Source: Flavobacterium saccharophilum
Lineage (GTDB): Bacteria; Bacteroidota; Bacteroidia; Flavobacteriales; Flavobacteriaceae
Direction of reading: 5' to 3'
DNA: 64,000 bases
Assembly: GCF_900142735.1 (NCBI RefSeq)
Contig: NZ_FRBY01000001.1
Span: 248,001 to 312,000 of the forward strand
A program made the translations under genes and the position numbers. Each line of letters begins with the position of its first letter. Positions within the stretch are counted from its first letter, which is position 1. Below the pieces are notes generated by a model. The model was not told where the DNA came from, made no database searches, and saw only the letters and a program-made list of their open reading frames with translations. Shown piece by piece: positions 18,251-29,300 of the stretch.

Positions 18251-20644
18251 TTATTTAATCCACTCTGTTTTAAAAGTGGTTTTTCCGTTTAATGGGTTTG
18301 CATTTACGTCAAAATTGTTTCCGTTTTTGCTCACTTTAATTTCTTGTACAGCATCACCATCCGGTAAAAATACTTTGGCTGTCGCCGAAGTTGTTTTATC
18401 ACTTGCATATACTTTCAGCGTTAATTTGCTCCAGTCCATATCTTTTGTTGATTGTGCCAAAGCGATATGAGGCAATGCTGTTCCGTCTTTTACTAAAACC
18501 ACAATTGGCACTTCGCCCGCTTTGATTTTATGCCACCCTGATTGGTATACTTTTTTAGTTTGGTAATCAATCCATGTTCCTTCCGGAAGATAAACATCTC
18601 TTTCTGTTACTTCTTCAAAAAGTGGAGCAACCAACATACTTGATCCGAATAAATATTCGTTATCTACTAACCATGCTCCCGGATCATTTGGATATTCTAC
18701 AAATAAAGCACGCATCATTGGTAAACCTTTTTGTGAACTTTCTTTTGCCTGAGCGTAGATGTATGGCATTAATTCATAACGCATATTATCTGCTTTTCTA
18801 AATCCTTCTAAGAAATCTTTGCTGTACAACCAAGGTTCGCGCGGAGGTTCACCATGGCTTCTTACGTGTGAAGTAAACATTCCGAACGGCGCCCATCTTC
18901 TGTATAAATTCTCAGGCGATTTTGTTGCAAATCCACCCACATCATGACTCCAGAAACTGAATCCGCTTAATCCTAATGAAAGTCCGCCTCTTAATTCAGC
19001 CGACATCGCACCATTTGAAGTTTCAGCATCTCCACCCCAGTGTAAAGGGTAACGCTGCGATCCTGCCCACGTACTTCTTGCCCAGATTAAAGTATAGCCT
19101 TTTTCTTTCTGCGTAATTTCAGCAACAGCTTTATTGTATCGTAATGGGTATAAATTATGTTCGTAGAAACCTGTTCTTCCTGAATGGTAAATTCCGTCTG
19201 GCGGAGCAGCTTCTCCAAAATCAACTTTAAAAACAGAAACACCCTGATCGAATAATTTCTTCAATTTTGATTGATACCAAGTGACAGTTTCCGGGTTTGA
19301 GAAATCTAAAACAGCATCTTCGTAAGGAAGGTTTCCTTTACGGTCTCTTACTGCTAAGTTTTTTTCCATGATTTCAGGAAACAAGGTATTCTTTGGTGTG
19401 AAATACGGCAATTGCCATAAACATACATGGAAACCATCGTCTTTTAAATCCGACATCATTTTTTGCGCATCCGGGAAACGAGATTTTGCAAACTCGTAAT
19501 TGTTTCTCCAGTCTACATCAAACCAACCTGTATCAAAATGTATTACATCAGTTGGGATTTTATATTTACGTAAATCTTTGGCAACTTCTCTTCCTTCTTT
19601 TTCAGTGAAATAAGTGATTCGGCTCATCCAGAAACCAAACGACCAAAGTGGTGGCATCGCTGCTTTTCCGGTCAAATCTGTATATTGATCTAAAATATCT
19701 TTTGGTTCTCCGATAAAGAAAAACAAATCGGCTTCGTCATCTCCAATATACATTTCGTTGGCACTTCCAAAGTATCTTCCAAAATCAACCGTAATGGGTG
19801 TTGAATGGTGCATGAAAACGCCGTAACCACGGCTACTCATGTAAAACGGAACCGGTTTGTACATCGTTTCATTCTGGATTCCATTCGCGTCATCCGTCCA
19901 TAAAACTACTTTTTGTCCGCGTTTGTTGAATTGTGTGAATGATTCTCCACAACCAAATATTTTCTCGTCTGGTTCTAAGCTAAAAGCAGCGCCCATACTT
20001 CTGGAGTAATCACTGTTTCTGCGAACATATGAGAACGGAAGTGTTGGTGTATAGGTATTTTTGAAATCTGAATCATGAAGCGTACTCGTCAATAATTTTC
20101 CAGTTTCATCATAGATTTTTACGTGCCATGGTTTTGTCAAAATTTCAACTCTTCCATGTTTACTCGTATAACTGTGACCACCTTCGATTTTAGAATATTT
20201 CCATAATTCAGGATGATTTGGCGCAATGCCGTTAATCAACATTAAAGACTCTTTTTCCGGATGAAATTGTGGTCCGGAAGTGGTTTTGATTCGGATCGTT
20301 CTGTCTGAAACAAACTGAATCTGGAAAGGCAATTCAGGCGAAACATCATATTCCGTTGTTGGAAATTCGTTTGATTTCTCCACATCAGGTTTCATCATCA
20401 TATTGTTGAAAGCCTGACGCGTTTTGTAATTGTATCTCAAATATTTTATAGTCCCTTTTCCGGTTGCCGGATCAAAACCAGTTAATTCATCAGCAAAATA
20501 AAAAGTGTTCAGGTAATTCTGAAAATCTTTACTGATGTCTACTGGAGCATTCAAAACATCTGCGTTTTGAATTTGTGCCGATGCTTTTGGCGTCGCTAAC
20601 AATCCCAGGAATAGAGATAAAGAAGCTATTTGTATTTTTTTCAT
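18251..20644 (-). CDS. GH31 alpha-xylosidase
   Basis: Periplasmic GH31 enzyme of 797 aa (Sec signal, cleavage at ASAQ). N-terminal beta-sandwich, barrel with nucleophile Asp475 in FKVDFGEAAP and acid/base Asp539 in HWGGDAETS, then two C-terminal beta domains. The KVDFGE context and the FWMSRITYF block resemble YicI-type alpha-xylosidases. Its job would be to remove alpha-1,6-xylose from xyloglucan oligosaccharides after galactose and fucose are taken off. It begins 21 bases after the end of the upstream GH2 gene, so the two are surely cotranscribed. Confidence 0.92.
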   Translation of the reverse strand: MKKIQIASLSLFLGLLATPKASAQIQNADVLNAPVDISKDFQNYLNTFYFADELTGFDPATGKGTIKYLRYNYKTRQAFNNMMMKPDVEKSNEFPTTEYDVSPELPFQIQFVSDRTIRIKTTSGPQFHPEKESLMLINGIAPNHPELWKYSKIEGGHSYTSKHGRVEILTKPWHVKIYDETGKLLTSTLHDSDFKNTYTPTLPFSYVRRNSDYSRSMGAAFSLEPDEKIFGCGESFTQFNKRGQKVVLWTDDANGIQNETMYKPVPFYMSSRGYGVFMHHSTPITVDFGRYFGSANEMYIGDDEADLFFFIGEPKDILDQYTDLTGKAAMPPLWSFGFWMSRITYFTEKEGREVAKDLRKYKIPTDVIHFDTGWFDVDWRNNYEFAKSRFPDAQKMMSDLKDDGFHVCLWQLPYFTPKNTLFPEIMEKNLAVRDRKGNLPYEDAVLDFSNPETVTWYQSKLKKLFDQGVSVFKVDFGEAAPPDGIYHSGRTGFYEHNLYPLRYNKAVAEITQKEKGYTLIWARSTWAGSQRYPLHWGGDAETSNGAMSAELRGGLSLGLSGFSFWSHDVGGFATKSPENLYRRWAPFGMFTSHVRSHGEPPREPWLYSKDFLEGFRKADNMRYELMPYIYAQAKESSQKGLPMMRALFVEYPNDPGAWLVDNEYLFGSSMLVAPLFEEVTERDVYLPEGTWIDYQTKKVYQSGWHKIKAGEVPIVVLVKDGTALPHIALAQSTKDMDWSKLTLKVYASDKTTSATAKVFLPDGDAVQEIKVSKNGNNFDVNANPLNGKTTFKTEWIK

Positions 20645-20665
20645 CGTGTATCTTTTACTTTTATT

Positions 20666-23143
20666 TTATTCAGCTGTAATTACAATTGTTGCGGGTTTTA
20701 ATCCGTTCGCTTTAGCGGTTAATTCTAATCTTCCTGTTTTATCAGTAGATTGAACTATTACTAAACATTTTCCATTTAAGGCTGTGTGCTTGGATCCTTT
20801 GTACGGTTCATGACTTACCGGATCTCCACTGCAAACACCTACTATTTTTCCGTTTCCTTTTAAAGAGAAATTGATTTCATTATTTGCGTTTGGTACTAAA
20901 ACGCCTTTTGCATCTAAAATATCGACGGTTATAAATGATAAATCATTTCCATCTGCTTTAATATTGCTTCTGTCTGCCGTTAATTTTAAGTTGTCTGGAT
21001 TTCCAGCCGTTTTGATTTCCGTTTCTAAAACAGTTTTTCCATCTTTACGCGAAACCGCTTTTAATGTTCCCGCCTGAAAAGGAATTCTCCACATTACATG
21101 AAGATCATCTCCTTTTTTACTTCTGATTCCGACTGATTTTCCATTTAAGAAAAGTTCAACCTCATCCGCTTTATTATAATACGCCCAAACATCAACGGTT
21201 TGTCCGGCTTTCCAGTTCCAGTGTGGAAAAATATGCAGCACCGTTTTATCTGTCCATTCACTTTGGTACATATAATAAACATCTTTTGGAAAACCGGCTA
21301 AGTCTACAATTCCGAAATAGGAACTGATTGACGGCCATTCGTAAGGAGTTGGTTCTCCTATGTAATCGAAACCTGTCCAGATATACATTCCGGAAAGGAA
21401 ATCGTGTTTTTTAATTACTTTCCAAGTTGCTTCGTGCGTTGATCCCCAAGGCGTCTGCACCTGATCGTAAGCTGAAACAGTATTGCCTGGATTTCCTCCT
21501 TCAAATTTTTTATCCCAACTAACCGGCCATTTTTTAATGGTGTCTGAAACCGAATCATAATACCCGCGAGTTTGTAAACCTGAAGTAGTTTCGGTTGCAA
21601 TGAAAGGTGTATTTGGAAAGTTTTTTAGGTGATGTTCGTACGTTTGATGTGCATAATTGTATCCAATTAAGTCTAAAACACCAGATGCGGCAAGCGGATT
21701 AATCGATACATTGTTTTTCTCAAACTGTAACGTCACTTCATCAATATTCATATTAACCGGCGGATTCATTGCTGCCGTAAGCGGACGCGTTTTATCATAT
21801 TGACGTGTAATTGCCGCTAATTCTTTTGCGATTTTCACACCATTTTCGTTCCATTGTTCCGGAATTTCATTTCCGATGCTCCAAACAAAAATACTTGGGT
21901 GATTACGGTCGCGAAGCAATTGATCGATTAAATCTTTCTTATGCCATTTATCCCAGTCATTTCCGTAATCGTATTTTGTTTTGGTTTGTTTCCACATATC
22001 AAAAGCCTCATCCATAACAATGAAACCCATTTTATCGCAAAGGTCTAAAAGCTCAGGAGCTGGAGGATTATGAGAAGTCCTTATTCCGTTAACGCCCATT
22101 TCTTTTAAGATTTCTAATTGACGTTCAATGGCACGTGTATTGATTGCAGCACCTAACGGACCTAAATCATGATGCATACAAACACCTTTGATTTTAACTT
22201 GTTTTCCGTTTAAAATAAAACCTTTGTTCAAATCAAATTTAAAATCTCTGATTCCGAAATTGGTTTTGTATTGATCGACCATTTGATCATCAACAGCAAT
22301 TTCTGTAACTGCGGTGTATAATTCCGGTTTTTCAACTGACCATAAAATTGGAGTTTCAACTTCTGCAGATTGTTTGATGGTTTGATTCGTATTTGCACCA
22401 ATCGTTATATTTTGAGTAACGGATGTTACTTTAGTGTCTTCTTTAAAAATAGTAGTGGTTACTGTTGCTTTTTTTGAAGCCGAATTTTGATTCTGAATGG
22501 TAGTTTCAAAATTTACTGAAGCTTTTTCGGCAGTAACTTTTGGGGTGGTAACGTAAGTTCCCCATTGACCAACATGAAGTTTGTCAGTAGTTTCGATCCA
22601 GACGTTTCTAAAAATTCCTGAACCAGAATACCAGCGTGAATTGGGTTGCTTTGAATTGTCAACCTTAACAATTATTTCGTTGTTTTTGTCTCCGTAATTT
22701 AAGTAAGGAGAAATTTCATATTGAAAACCAATATATCCGTTTGGGCGTTTTCCTAAATAATGTCCGTTTACCCAAACTTCACTGTTTCTGTAAACTCCAT
22801 CAAAAATGATTGAAGTTACTTTGCTGCTGTCTTCAACAGCAACTTTAAAAGTTTTTTTGTACCAGCCTAAACCTCCGTTTAACGCTCCTCCGCCATAACC
22901 GGCCGGGCTTTTTTCATCAAATTTCCCTTCAATACTCCAATCATGAGGAACATTTAAAGTTCTCCATTTTGTTGAAGATCCAATAGTGTCTTTATCTATG
23001 ATGCTATCATTTAGATGAAAACTCCAATTGGAATTAAAAGAGATTTTTCTAGAAGTAAAAACATCATTGTTCCCTTTACTGCAACTCAAAAGTGCAAAAA
23101 GCGAAAAAAGAATAAGTGTTTTAAAAAGGTTTGAATATTTCAT
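20666..23143 (-). CDS. GH2 beta-galactosidase, lipoprotein
   Basis: GH2 glycosidase of 825 aa with a lipobox at ALLSC (Cys21). Sugar-binding jelly roll, immunoglobulin-like domain, then the barrel with acid/base Glu426 in WSIGNEIPE and nucleophile Glu518 in FIATETTSG. The extra C-terminal region (about 660-825) looks like DUF4982 plus an invasin/Ig-like domain, common in Bacteroidota GH2 enzymes. In this locus it should remove beta-1,2-galactose from xyloglucan side chains. It is the first enzyme gene after the binding protein and is preceded by two strong hairpins. Confidence 0.92.
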   Translation of the reverse strand: MKYSNLFKTLILFSLFALLSCSKGNNDVFTSRKISFNSNWSFHLNDSIIDKDTIGSSTKWRTLNVPHDWSIEGKFDEKSPAGYGGGALNGGLGWYKKTFKVAVEDSSKVTSIIFDGVYRNSEVWVNGHYLGKRPNGYIGFQYEISPYLNYGDKNNEIIVKVDNSKQPNSRWYSGSGIFRNVWIETTDKLHVGQWGTYVTTPKVTAEKASVNFETTIQNQNSASKKATVTTTIFKEDTKVTSVTQNITIGANTNQTIKQSAEVETPILWSVEKPELYTAVTEIAVDDQMVDQYKTNFGIRDFKFDLNKGFILNGKQVKIKGVCMHHDLGPLGAAINTRAIERQLEILKEMGVNGIRTSHNPPAPELLDLCDKMGFIVMDEAFDMWKQTKTKYDYGNDWDKWHKKDLIDQLLRDRNHPSIFVWSIGNEIPEQWNENGVKIAKELAAITRQYDKTRPLTAAMNPPVNMNIDEVTLQFEKNNVSINPLAASGVLDLIGYNYAHQTYEHHLKNFPNTPFIATETTSGLQTRGYYDSVSDTIKKWPVSWDKKFEGGNPGNTVSAYDQVQTPWGSTHEATWKVIKKHDFLSGMYIWTGFDYIGEPTPYEWPSISSYFGIVDLAGFPKDVYYMYQSEWTDKTVLHIFPHWNWKAGQTVDVWAYYNKADEVELFLNGKSVGIRSKKGDDLHVMWRIPFQAGTLKAVSRKDGKTVLETEIKTAGNPDNLKLTADRSNIKADGNDLSFITVDILDAKGVLVPNANNEINFSLKGNGKIVGVCSGDPVSHEPYKGSKHTALNGKCLVIVQSTDKTGRLELTAKANGLKPATIVITAE

Positions 23144-23170
23144 TATTTCTTAAATGGTTTAAAGTATATA

Positions 23171-23315
23171 AATGTATCGATAAGTGTTTAAAATACACCA
23201 CCTATCGATACATTATATTATTACTCTTTAGTTCTACATTTCTTCGTTAAAAACAGATCCTAAATATTCTGGAATTGCTACCAGGAGTTTAGTGTTAATT
23301 CTAACTCCTGGTAGC
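23171..23315. repeat. Two hairpins between the binding-protein and GH2 genes
   Basis: First hairpin: AATGTATCGATA (23171-23182) with its complement at 23203-23214. Second: GCTACCAGGAGTT (23277-23289) with its complement at 23303-23315. Both are perfect, and neither has a T-run on the minus strand. They separate the SusCD/binding-protein part of the transcript from the enzyme part, a place where differential mRNA decay or partial termination would set the dosage. Confidence 0.75.
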
Positions 23316-23360
23316 TAATAACCTTTTAAAAACCAAAATGTATTACTATTTAATTCAATT

Positions 23361-24770
23361 TTAATTTAAGACAAAATGGAAAACCATATATTCACTCTTG
23401 CTTGGATCTCTTTTTCCAAACCAGATATCCGTAACAACATTTCCAGTTTTTGCAGTTTTCACGATTTTCCACTGGTTCTCTTCTGTAGTAGAAACTGATG
23501 CCCAAGAACTTCCTATTGGGAATGTTGGTGAAATACCGCTAAATGTGATAATGTTAGTACCTGCTTCTGTAGCATAAGTACCTGATTTTGTTACACCATT
23601 GCTATCTACAGTTGATACTTTACCATCGTTTGAGAAACTTATTTTGTTTTTAACAACGTTTGTTTGATCACTAGCAACATATCCTGTCCAACCTGCAGCT
23701 TCATAATCGGCAACAGAATTCCAATTGTTTAAAAGTGCACCATTCAAATCACTCCAGTTAAAAGGACTGTCTTTGCTTAAGCTCCATGTTTTAGTGGTTG
23801 TAGTTGTTGTTGATAATAGATCATCTACTGTTCCTCCATTTAAATCAATAGCCGGATTTGGATCTGCAACAACTGCTGGTACCCAATTATCACTATATTG
23901 TTTTGATATAAAGTTAAAAACAAGAGTCGCCGGACCTTCACAGCTGCCTTTTCTTAAAACACCAACCTGCAAAGTATTTTCAGTTAATGACATAATCTTC
24001 ATCGATCTCCAATCAACAACACAATTTTCATTTTCATTAGGATGTAAAATAGTAGCATTAGAAGTAGTTAAGGTCTTTGCGTTAATATCCAGAAAATATG
24101 TTCCTGATTCTTTACCATAAGCTGGACTCATTTTATGATCTGTTGTTAAAAATGGACCTCCATCTAAACTAAATGTCATACTTCCGTAATCACCTTGAGC
24201 TGCAATCCATGTATTGCCTTTCCATTCCGGACTCCAATTCCAACAATCTGCACCATAACATCCATTATCACCACCTTCTAACCATGCGTTGTCAGTACCA
24301 TAAAAATACATCGGTCCCATAAAATATTTTGAAACCCCATCAGCATTTAAATCTAAATACCATGTTTTTGATTTTCCTACTCCGCCAGAAAGTAAATTCC
24401 ACAAAGGATCGTTTACATAGTTTAAATTATCCTTAGTAACGGTAATCGTTACAGGATCTAATTCAACAATACCACCTCCGGTTACAGCTGTAACTTTTAT
24501 AGTATAATTTCCTTTAAAGGCATATTTTACCGTTTCAGTAGCCTTGTCTGATTTTCCAGTTACATAATCCCAGGTTAAGATAACGCCTGGGGTTGTGTTT
24601 TTCATTATGACAGTATTTCCACCTGGATCTGCTACAAAATCCTGAGTAATTTCAAACTTAATATCTGATTTGTTCATCTGACCATCTAACGAATAAGTTT
24701 CAGGAGAACAAGATGATAGTAACATTACCAACATCAAAAATGACGTCATTAATAATTTAATATTTTTCAT
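23361..24770 (-). CDS. Surface glycan-binding lipoprotein (SusE/SGBP-like position)
   Basis: A 469-aa lipoprotein (lipobox at LLSSC) encoded right after SusD. After the signal comes a PKD/Ig-like segment (about 30-105, ending in YTIKVTAVTGG), then two beta-rich, Trp-rich regions each introduced by a KTW-like block (KTWYLDLNADG and TKTWSLSKD). The position and the aromatic beta-sandwich character fit a surface glycan-binding protein that captures xyloglucan beside SusD. I chose the ATG giving MKNIKLLM; a longer frame would overlap the SusD stop. Such proteins are poorly conserved, so the ligand is inferred from context only. Confidence 0.8.
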   Translation of the reverse strand: MKNIKLLMTSFLMLVMLLSSCSPETYSLDGQMNKSDIKFEITQDFVADPGGNTVIMKNTTPGVILTWDYVTGKSDKATETVKYAFKGNYTIKVTAVTGGGIVELDPVTITVTKDNLNYVNDPLWNLLSGGVGKSKTWYLDLNADGVSKYFMGPMYFYGTDNAWLEGGDNGCYGADCWNWSPEWKGNTWIAAQGDYGSMTFSLDGGPFLTTDHKMSPAYGKESGTYFLDINAKTLTTSNATILHPNENENCVVDWRSMKIMSLTENTLQVGVLRKGSCEGPATLVFNFISKQYSDNWVPAVVADPNPAIDLNGGTVDDLLSTTTTTTKTWSLSKDSPFNWSDLNGALLNNWNSVADYEAAGWTGYVASDQTNVVKNKISFSNDGKVSTVDSNGVTKSGTYATEAGTNIITFSGISPTFPIGSSWASVSTTEENQWKIVKTAKTGNVVTDIWFGKRDPSKSEYMVFHFVLN

Positions 24771-24793
24771 TTTCTTATATTTTTTAATTAAAA

Positions 24794-26368
24794 TTACCAA
24801 CCGGCATTTTGTTTTAATACTCCATTTGACAATGTAATCTGAGTATTCGGAATCTGCTGTAATCCTTTTGTTGCCTGAATTTTAGCAGCCGTAATTGTTT
24901 TTGTTCCAGCAACTCCTCCACTTAATAAAGTAGTCGTTTCAGCAATAGTCGAAGAAGCTGTTCCAATTCCCTGACGTAATAAATCCCAGTATCTAACACC
25001 TTCAAGTGCAAACTCTAAATGTCTTTCTTTCAAAATATTTTCAGCAGTAACAGGTAAAGTTGAAAAACTCTCTTTATAAGCTCTTTTTCTTACTTCATCA
25101 AAATAAGCCTGAGAATTTCCGCTTCCTAATTCAGCTGCCATTAACAGTACGTCAGCATATCTCAACACCACATAATCCTGAAATTGACTAATATCCCAAA
25201 ATTGACTACCCATAGTTAACGGAAGATCTTTTCCATCTTTGTCTACCATTGGAGCATATTTTTTGTTGTAGTAACCTGTATATTCTCTTTGGCTGTTTAT
25301 TTTATCAAAATCAATATCTTCTTCTTCAATTCCAATCATAGTTGAGACACGTCTTGTATCATTGGAATTATAAGCATTCCATAATTTAGAATTTACGGTA
25401 ATACCCCAACCACGTCCGTAAGGGTAAGAAGAGTATTCTCTCATTCCAAACATTACCAACCAATGGTTACCATCTGTATTTCCGTTATAATCACTTGTAA
25501 AAGTATATTTTATAGCAAATACGTTTTCTTTATTATTTTCACCTGCATATTTATCAACAGAAGCTGCTGGCCAAAGTGTTGAGAAATCAGCCACTAAACC
25601 ATGTCCGCTATTTGCAATAACATTTTCTAAATGACCTAAAGCCTGAGCTTTAGTAACTACTCCTGCTAAATCAGCTTTTCCATAATAACCTGTATAGTAT
25701 AAATAAACACGTCCTAATAAAGATTTCGCTGCCCATTTCGTGATACGTCCGCTTGTTGTAGCATTATAGGCTACTGAAGGTAAATTGTCTGAAGCAAAAA
25801 CCAAATCTTCTGCGATCGCTTTATAAACTTCATCTGGATTTGCCTGTGGAATATTCTCAGTCGAAGGCGCTGTTAGTAAAGGAATATTTCCCCATAAACG
25901 AACCATTTCAAAATAAAGATAAGCTCTGATAAATCTGGTTTCAGACTCATACGTATTTCTCAAGGCTGTGTCTCCATCCCATTGGATCTGATCCATTTTA
26001 GTTAGAAACACATTGCAACGATAAAGTGCTTTATAATATGCTATCCAGTTATTATTTAACATGTCTACATCTGAAGGTGAACGTGTAATATCAAATTCAT
26101 CTATAGCTGCGTAGTTGTAACCATCTGAGGCACCAGTTCCGCCAAAACAATCGTCTGACATTACCTCACTGATAACCGGAACTCCCAAACCAGAAGCGCC
26201 AGTTGCAACTTGCATACCATCATAACATCCTACTAAAGCAGCATAAGCATCATCTTTAGTTTTGAAAAAATTTGTATCTGTTTGTTGTGTTAAAGGCTCT
26301 GTTTCTAAACTGCAAGAACCCAGAGACAATAAGCTAAAACAGAAAATATATAAATATGTATTTTTCAT
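24794..26368 (-). CDS. SusD/RagB family glycan-binding lipoprotein
   Basis: Outer-membrane lipoprotein of 524 aa (lipobox SLGSC) that forms the lid of the SusC channel and binds oligosaccharide. It has the typical TPR-rich fold: the opening LETEPLTQQTDTNFFKTKDDAYAALVGCYDG, internal RAYLYFEMVRLWGNIPL and the C-terminal RHLEFALEGVRYWDLLRQG block. It lies 11 bases after the SusC stop, in the same operon. Confidence 0.97.
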   Translation of the reverse strand: MKNTYLYIFCFSLLSLGSCSLETEPLTQQTDTNFFKTKDDAYAALVGCYDGMQVATGASGLGVPVISEVMSDDCFGGTGASDGYNYAAIDEFDITRSPSDVDMLNNNWIAYYKALYRCNVFLTKMDQIQWDGDTALRNTYESETRFIRAYLYFEMVRLWGNIPLLTAPSTENIPQANPDEVYKAIAEDLVFASDNLPSVAYNATTSGRITKWAAKSLLGRVYLYYTGYYGKADLAGVVTKAQALGHLENVIANSGHGLVADFSTLWPAASVDKYAGENNKENVFAIKYTFTSDYNGNTDGNHWLVMFGMREYSSYPYGRGWGITVNSKLWNAYNSNDTRRVSTMIGIEEEDIDFDKINSQREYTGYYNKKYAPMVDKDGKDLPLTMGSQFWDISQFQDYVVLRYADVLLMAAELGSGNSQAYFDEVRKRAYKESFSTLPVTAENILKERHLEFALEGVRYWDLLRQGIGTASSTIAETTTLLSGGVAGTKTITAAKIQATKGLQQIPNTQITLSNGVLKQNAGW

Positions 26369-26379
26369 TTTTTTATTTA

Positions 26380-29300
26380 TTAAAGTTTAACATTTAATCC
26401 CAACATGAATGTTCTTGGTCTTGGGTAATACCCTACGTCAACACCTGATGAAAATTTCTGATCATTATTTGAAGAACCAAATCCAATTTCAGGATCCATA
26501 CCATCATATTTTGTAAAAGTGTAAAGATTTAATACTGAGAAGTACATTCTAAACTGACTTGCAAAAAATGGTTTTGATTGCTTCATTTTCGCTAAATCAA
26601 ATCCTAATGTAATCGTACTGATTCTGAAGAAATCTCCATCCTGAACATATAAGTCAGAAAATTGAGTGAAGTTTCTGTTGTCTTCAGTTACTCTCGGCAT
26701 TGTGTTTGAAGAACCTTCTCCATGCCAACGGCTTAATATTGCAGAAGTATAATTTCCGTAAGCACCCGCCTGGTTTCTATAAGACTGAACGATTTGGTTT
26801 CCGGCAACACCGTTCCCCATAGCTGAGAAATCAAAAGCTTTGTAACTAGCAGAAATAGATAAACCAAAAGTAAAATCAGGATTTGGGTTTCCAATACTTG
26901 TTTTATCAGATGCATCTATTTTATCATCACCGTTAACATTTTGATAAATAAGATCTCCCGGAGCTGCATTTGGCTGCAACACTACACCGCTGGCTGATTT
27001 ATAATTATTGATTTGTTCCTGATTTTGAAAAACACCTCCAGTTTTGTATCCCCAGAAATAACCTAATGGGAATCCGTTTTGTGCTCTGTAGAATTCACCT
27101 GCATTATCATAAAGTTCATTACTTAAACCGTGAATGATTCCATCTGCATTAGGAATTTTACCAACTTCATTTTTATTATAAGCACCGTTTGCACTGATGG
27201 TATAATTAAAATCTCCAATTTTATTCTGGTAGTTTAAACTTAACTCTGCCCCTTTGTTAACTACATCACCACCATTAATAAATGGAGCATCGGCACCAGC
27301 AGTGGCTAAGATTGGAGCTAAAATTAACCAGTCTTTATTCGTTTTTTTGTAGACATCAAAATTTACACTTAATGCGTTGTCTAAAAATCTGGCATCAAAA
27401 CCAAGGTCAATTTGTTCTGAAGTTTCCCATTTTAAATTAGGATTTGCTATGTTTTGCAAATAACTTCCCGGAGTTAATACACCTTCTTCGTCACCAAAAC
27501 TATAGTTAGTAGTATTTGATTTTACAAGTGCTAAATATTGGAAAGAACGAATACTTTGATTTCCTACCTGACCCCAGCTTGCTCTTAATTTAAAGAAGTT
27601 TAGTGCTTTTGAATCTCTTAAAAATTCTTCGTTTGAAACTACCCAACCACCAGATACAGATGGGAAATAACCCCATTGATTTCCAGGAGCAAATTTTGAC
27701 GAACCATCTGCTCTAAGCGTTGCATTTAACAAATAAGTTTCTTTGTAGTTATAATTTAATCTTCCAAAGTAAGACATTAATATATTCTCAAACTTACTTC
27801 CTTTCATAGACATTCTTGCACCATCCTTATTGGTAGTATTATCTATCCAGGCGTGCTCTAAATCGTTAAAAACAGAATCTGCATTGGCTGCTTCTATAGA
27901 ACTTTGATCGTATTTAATATAAGAAGTACCAGCCATAGCTTCAAAATGATGATTGTCAGCTACATTAAATTTATATGTTAGCAAATTATCCCAGTTGATA
28001 CTTTTGCTTTTAAACATATTTTGATTTACTCTGTCAAAAGCACTATTTGCGTAAATTGATAATTGATATACCGGAGAGTAAGAATGCCCTTCGCTAACAT
28101 TATAATCAAGACCTAAAGTTGTTCTAAGTGTAAGGTTTTTTATAGGTTGAATTTGCAAATAAACGTTCCCTAATAATTTTTGATTATTACTCTCATTTTG
28201 ATTATTGTAAGTCATCAAAGCATAAGGATTTGCAACACCTGTTAACCATGGCTCATTGTCATTGCTAGTATCGTAAAAATTACCATTTTCGTCATACATT
28301 GGTAATAATGGTGTTGCCTGAAAAGCTCCTCTCAAAGAGTTGCTGTATTGATTTCCAACACCAATTCCATTTTTGTCAACATAGGCAAAACTTAAATTTT
28401 CTCCTATAGTAACGACATCTTTATACAGTTTATGTTCTGAATTGAATCTGAAATTGTAACGGTCATAATTCGACAAATCTTTTCCACCAACAATTCCTTC
28501 TTGTCCTAAGTAAGACAATGAAGTAGAATAAACAGAAGTATCTGAACCACCTGATGCGCCAAAAGCGAAATTCTTAGTAGCTGCATTATCAGTAAACATT
28601 TTGTCCATCCAGTTTGTTCCTGATCCTAATGCTGCAATTTGATCATTTGTAAAATAAGGAGCTTTACCTGAATTTACGGCTGCTTCATTTAAAATGACAC
28701 CATATTCTGTTGCATCGAGCAAATCTACTTTTCTTGCTACAGACTGAACGCCATAATACTGATCAAATGTAATTTGTCCTGCACTACCTTTCTTACCCTT
28801 TTTTGTTGTTACTAAAATAACACCGTTTGAAGCTTGTGAACCATAGATTGCAGCTGAAGCGGCGTCTTTTAAAACAGAAATAGATTCGATATCTGAATTG
28901 CTCAAATAAGAAATATCACCTGTTAATATTCCATCAACAACATAAAGCGGACTGCTGCCTCCAATTGAACCAGCCCCTCTGATAACCACATTCAAACCTT
29001 CTCCCGGTTGTCCTGAAGTAGAAGTAATCTGAAGTCCGGCGGCCTGTCCCTGAAGTGCCTGAAGTGCATTTGTTGTATTTGTTTTGGCAAGATTTTCACC
29101 GCTAACCTGCGTAACAGCATTGGTTACAAGTGTTTTCTTTTGCGAGCCATACCCTATAACAACTACTTCTTTAAGTTCTGCAGTTTCTTCCTGCAACTTC
29201 ACATTAACAGTTTGCTGCGTTCCTACTGTTACTTTTTGACTTTTGAATCCAATAAAAGAGAATACCAGCACATCACCGGCTTTTGCTTCTATTTTATAAT

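Noticed and set aside
18038..18470. Plus-strand frames across the GH97/GH31 gap
   Set aside because: They read through the AATTCGTGT repeat hairpin, giving repeated residues, and into the reverse strand of two well-supported genes.
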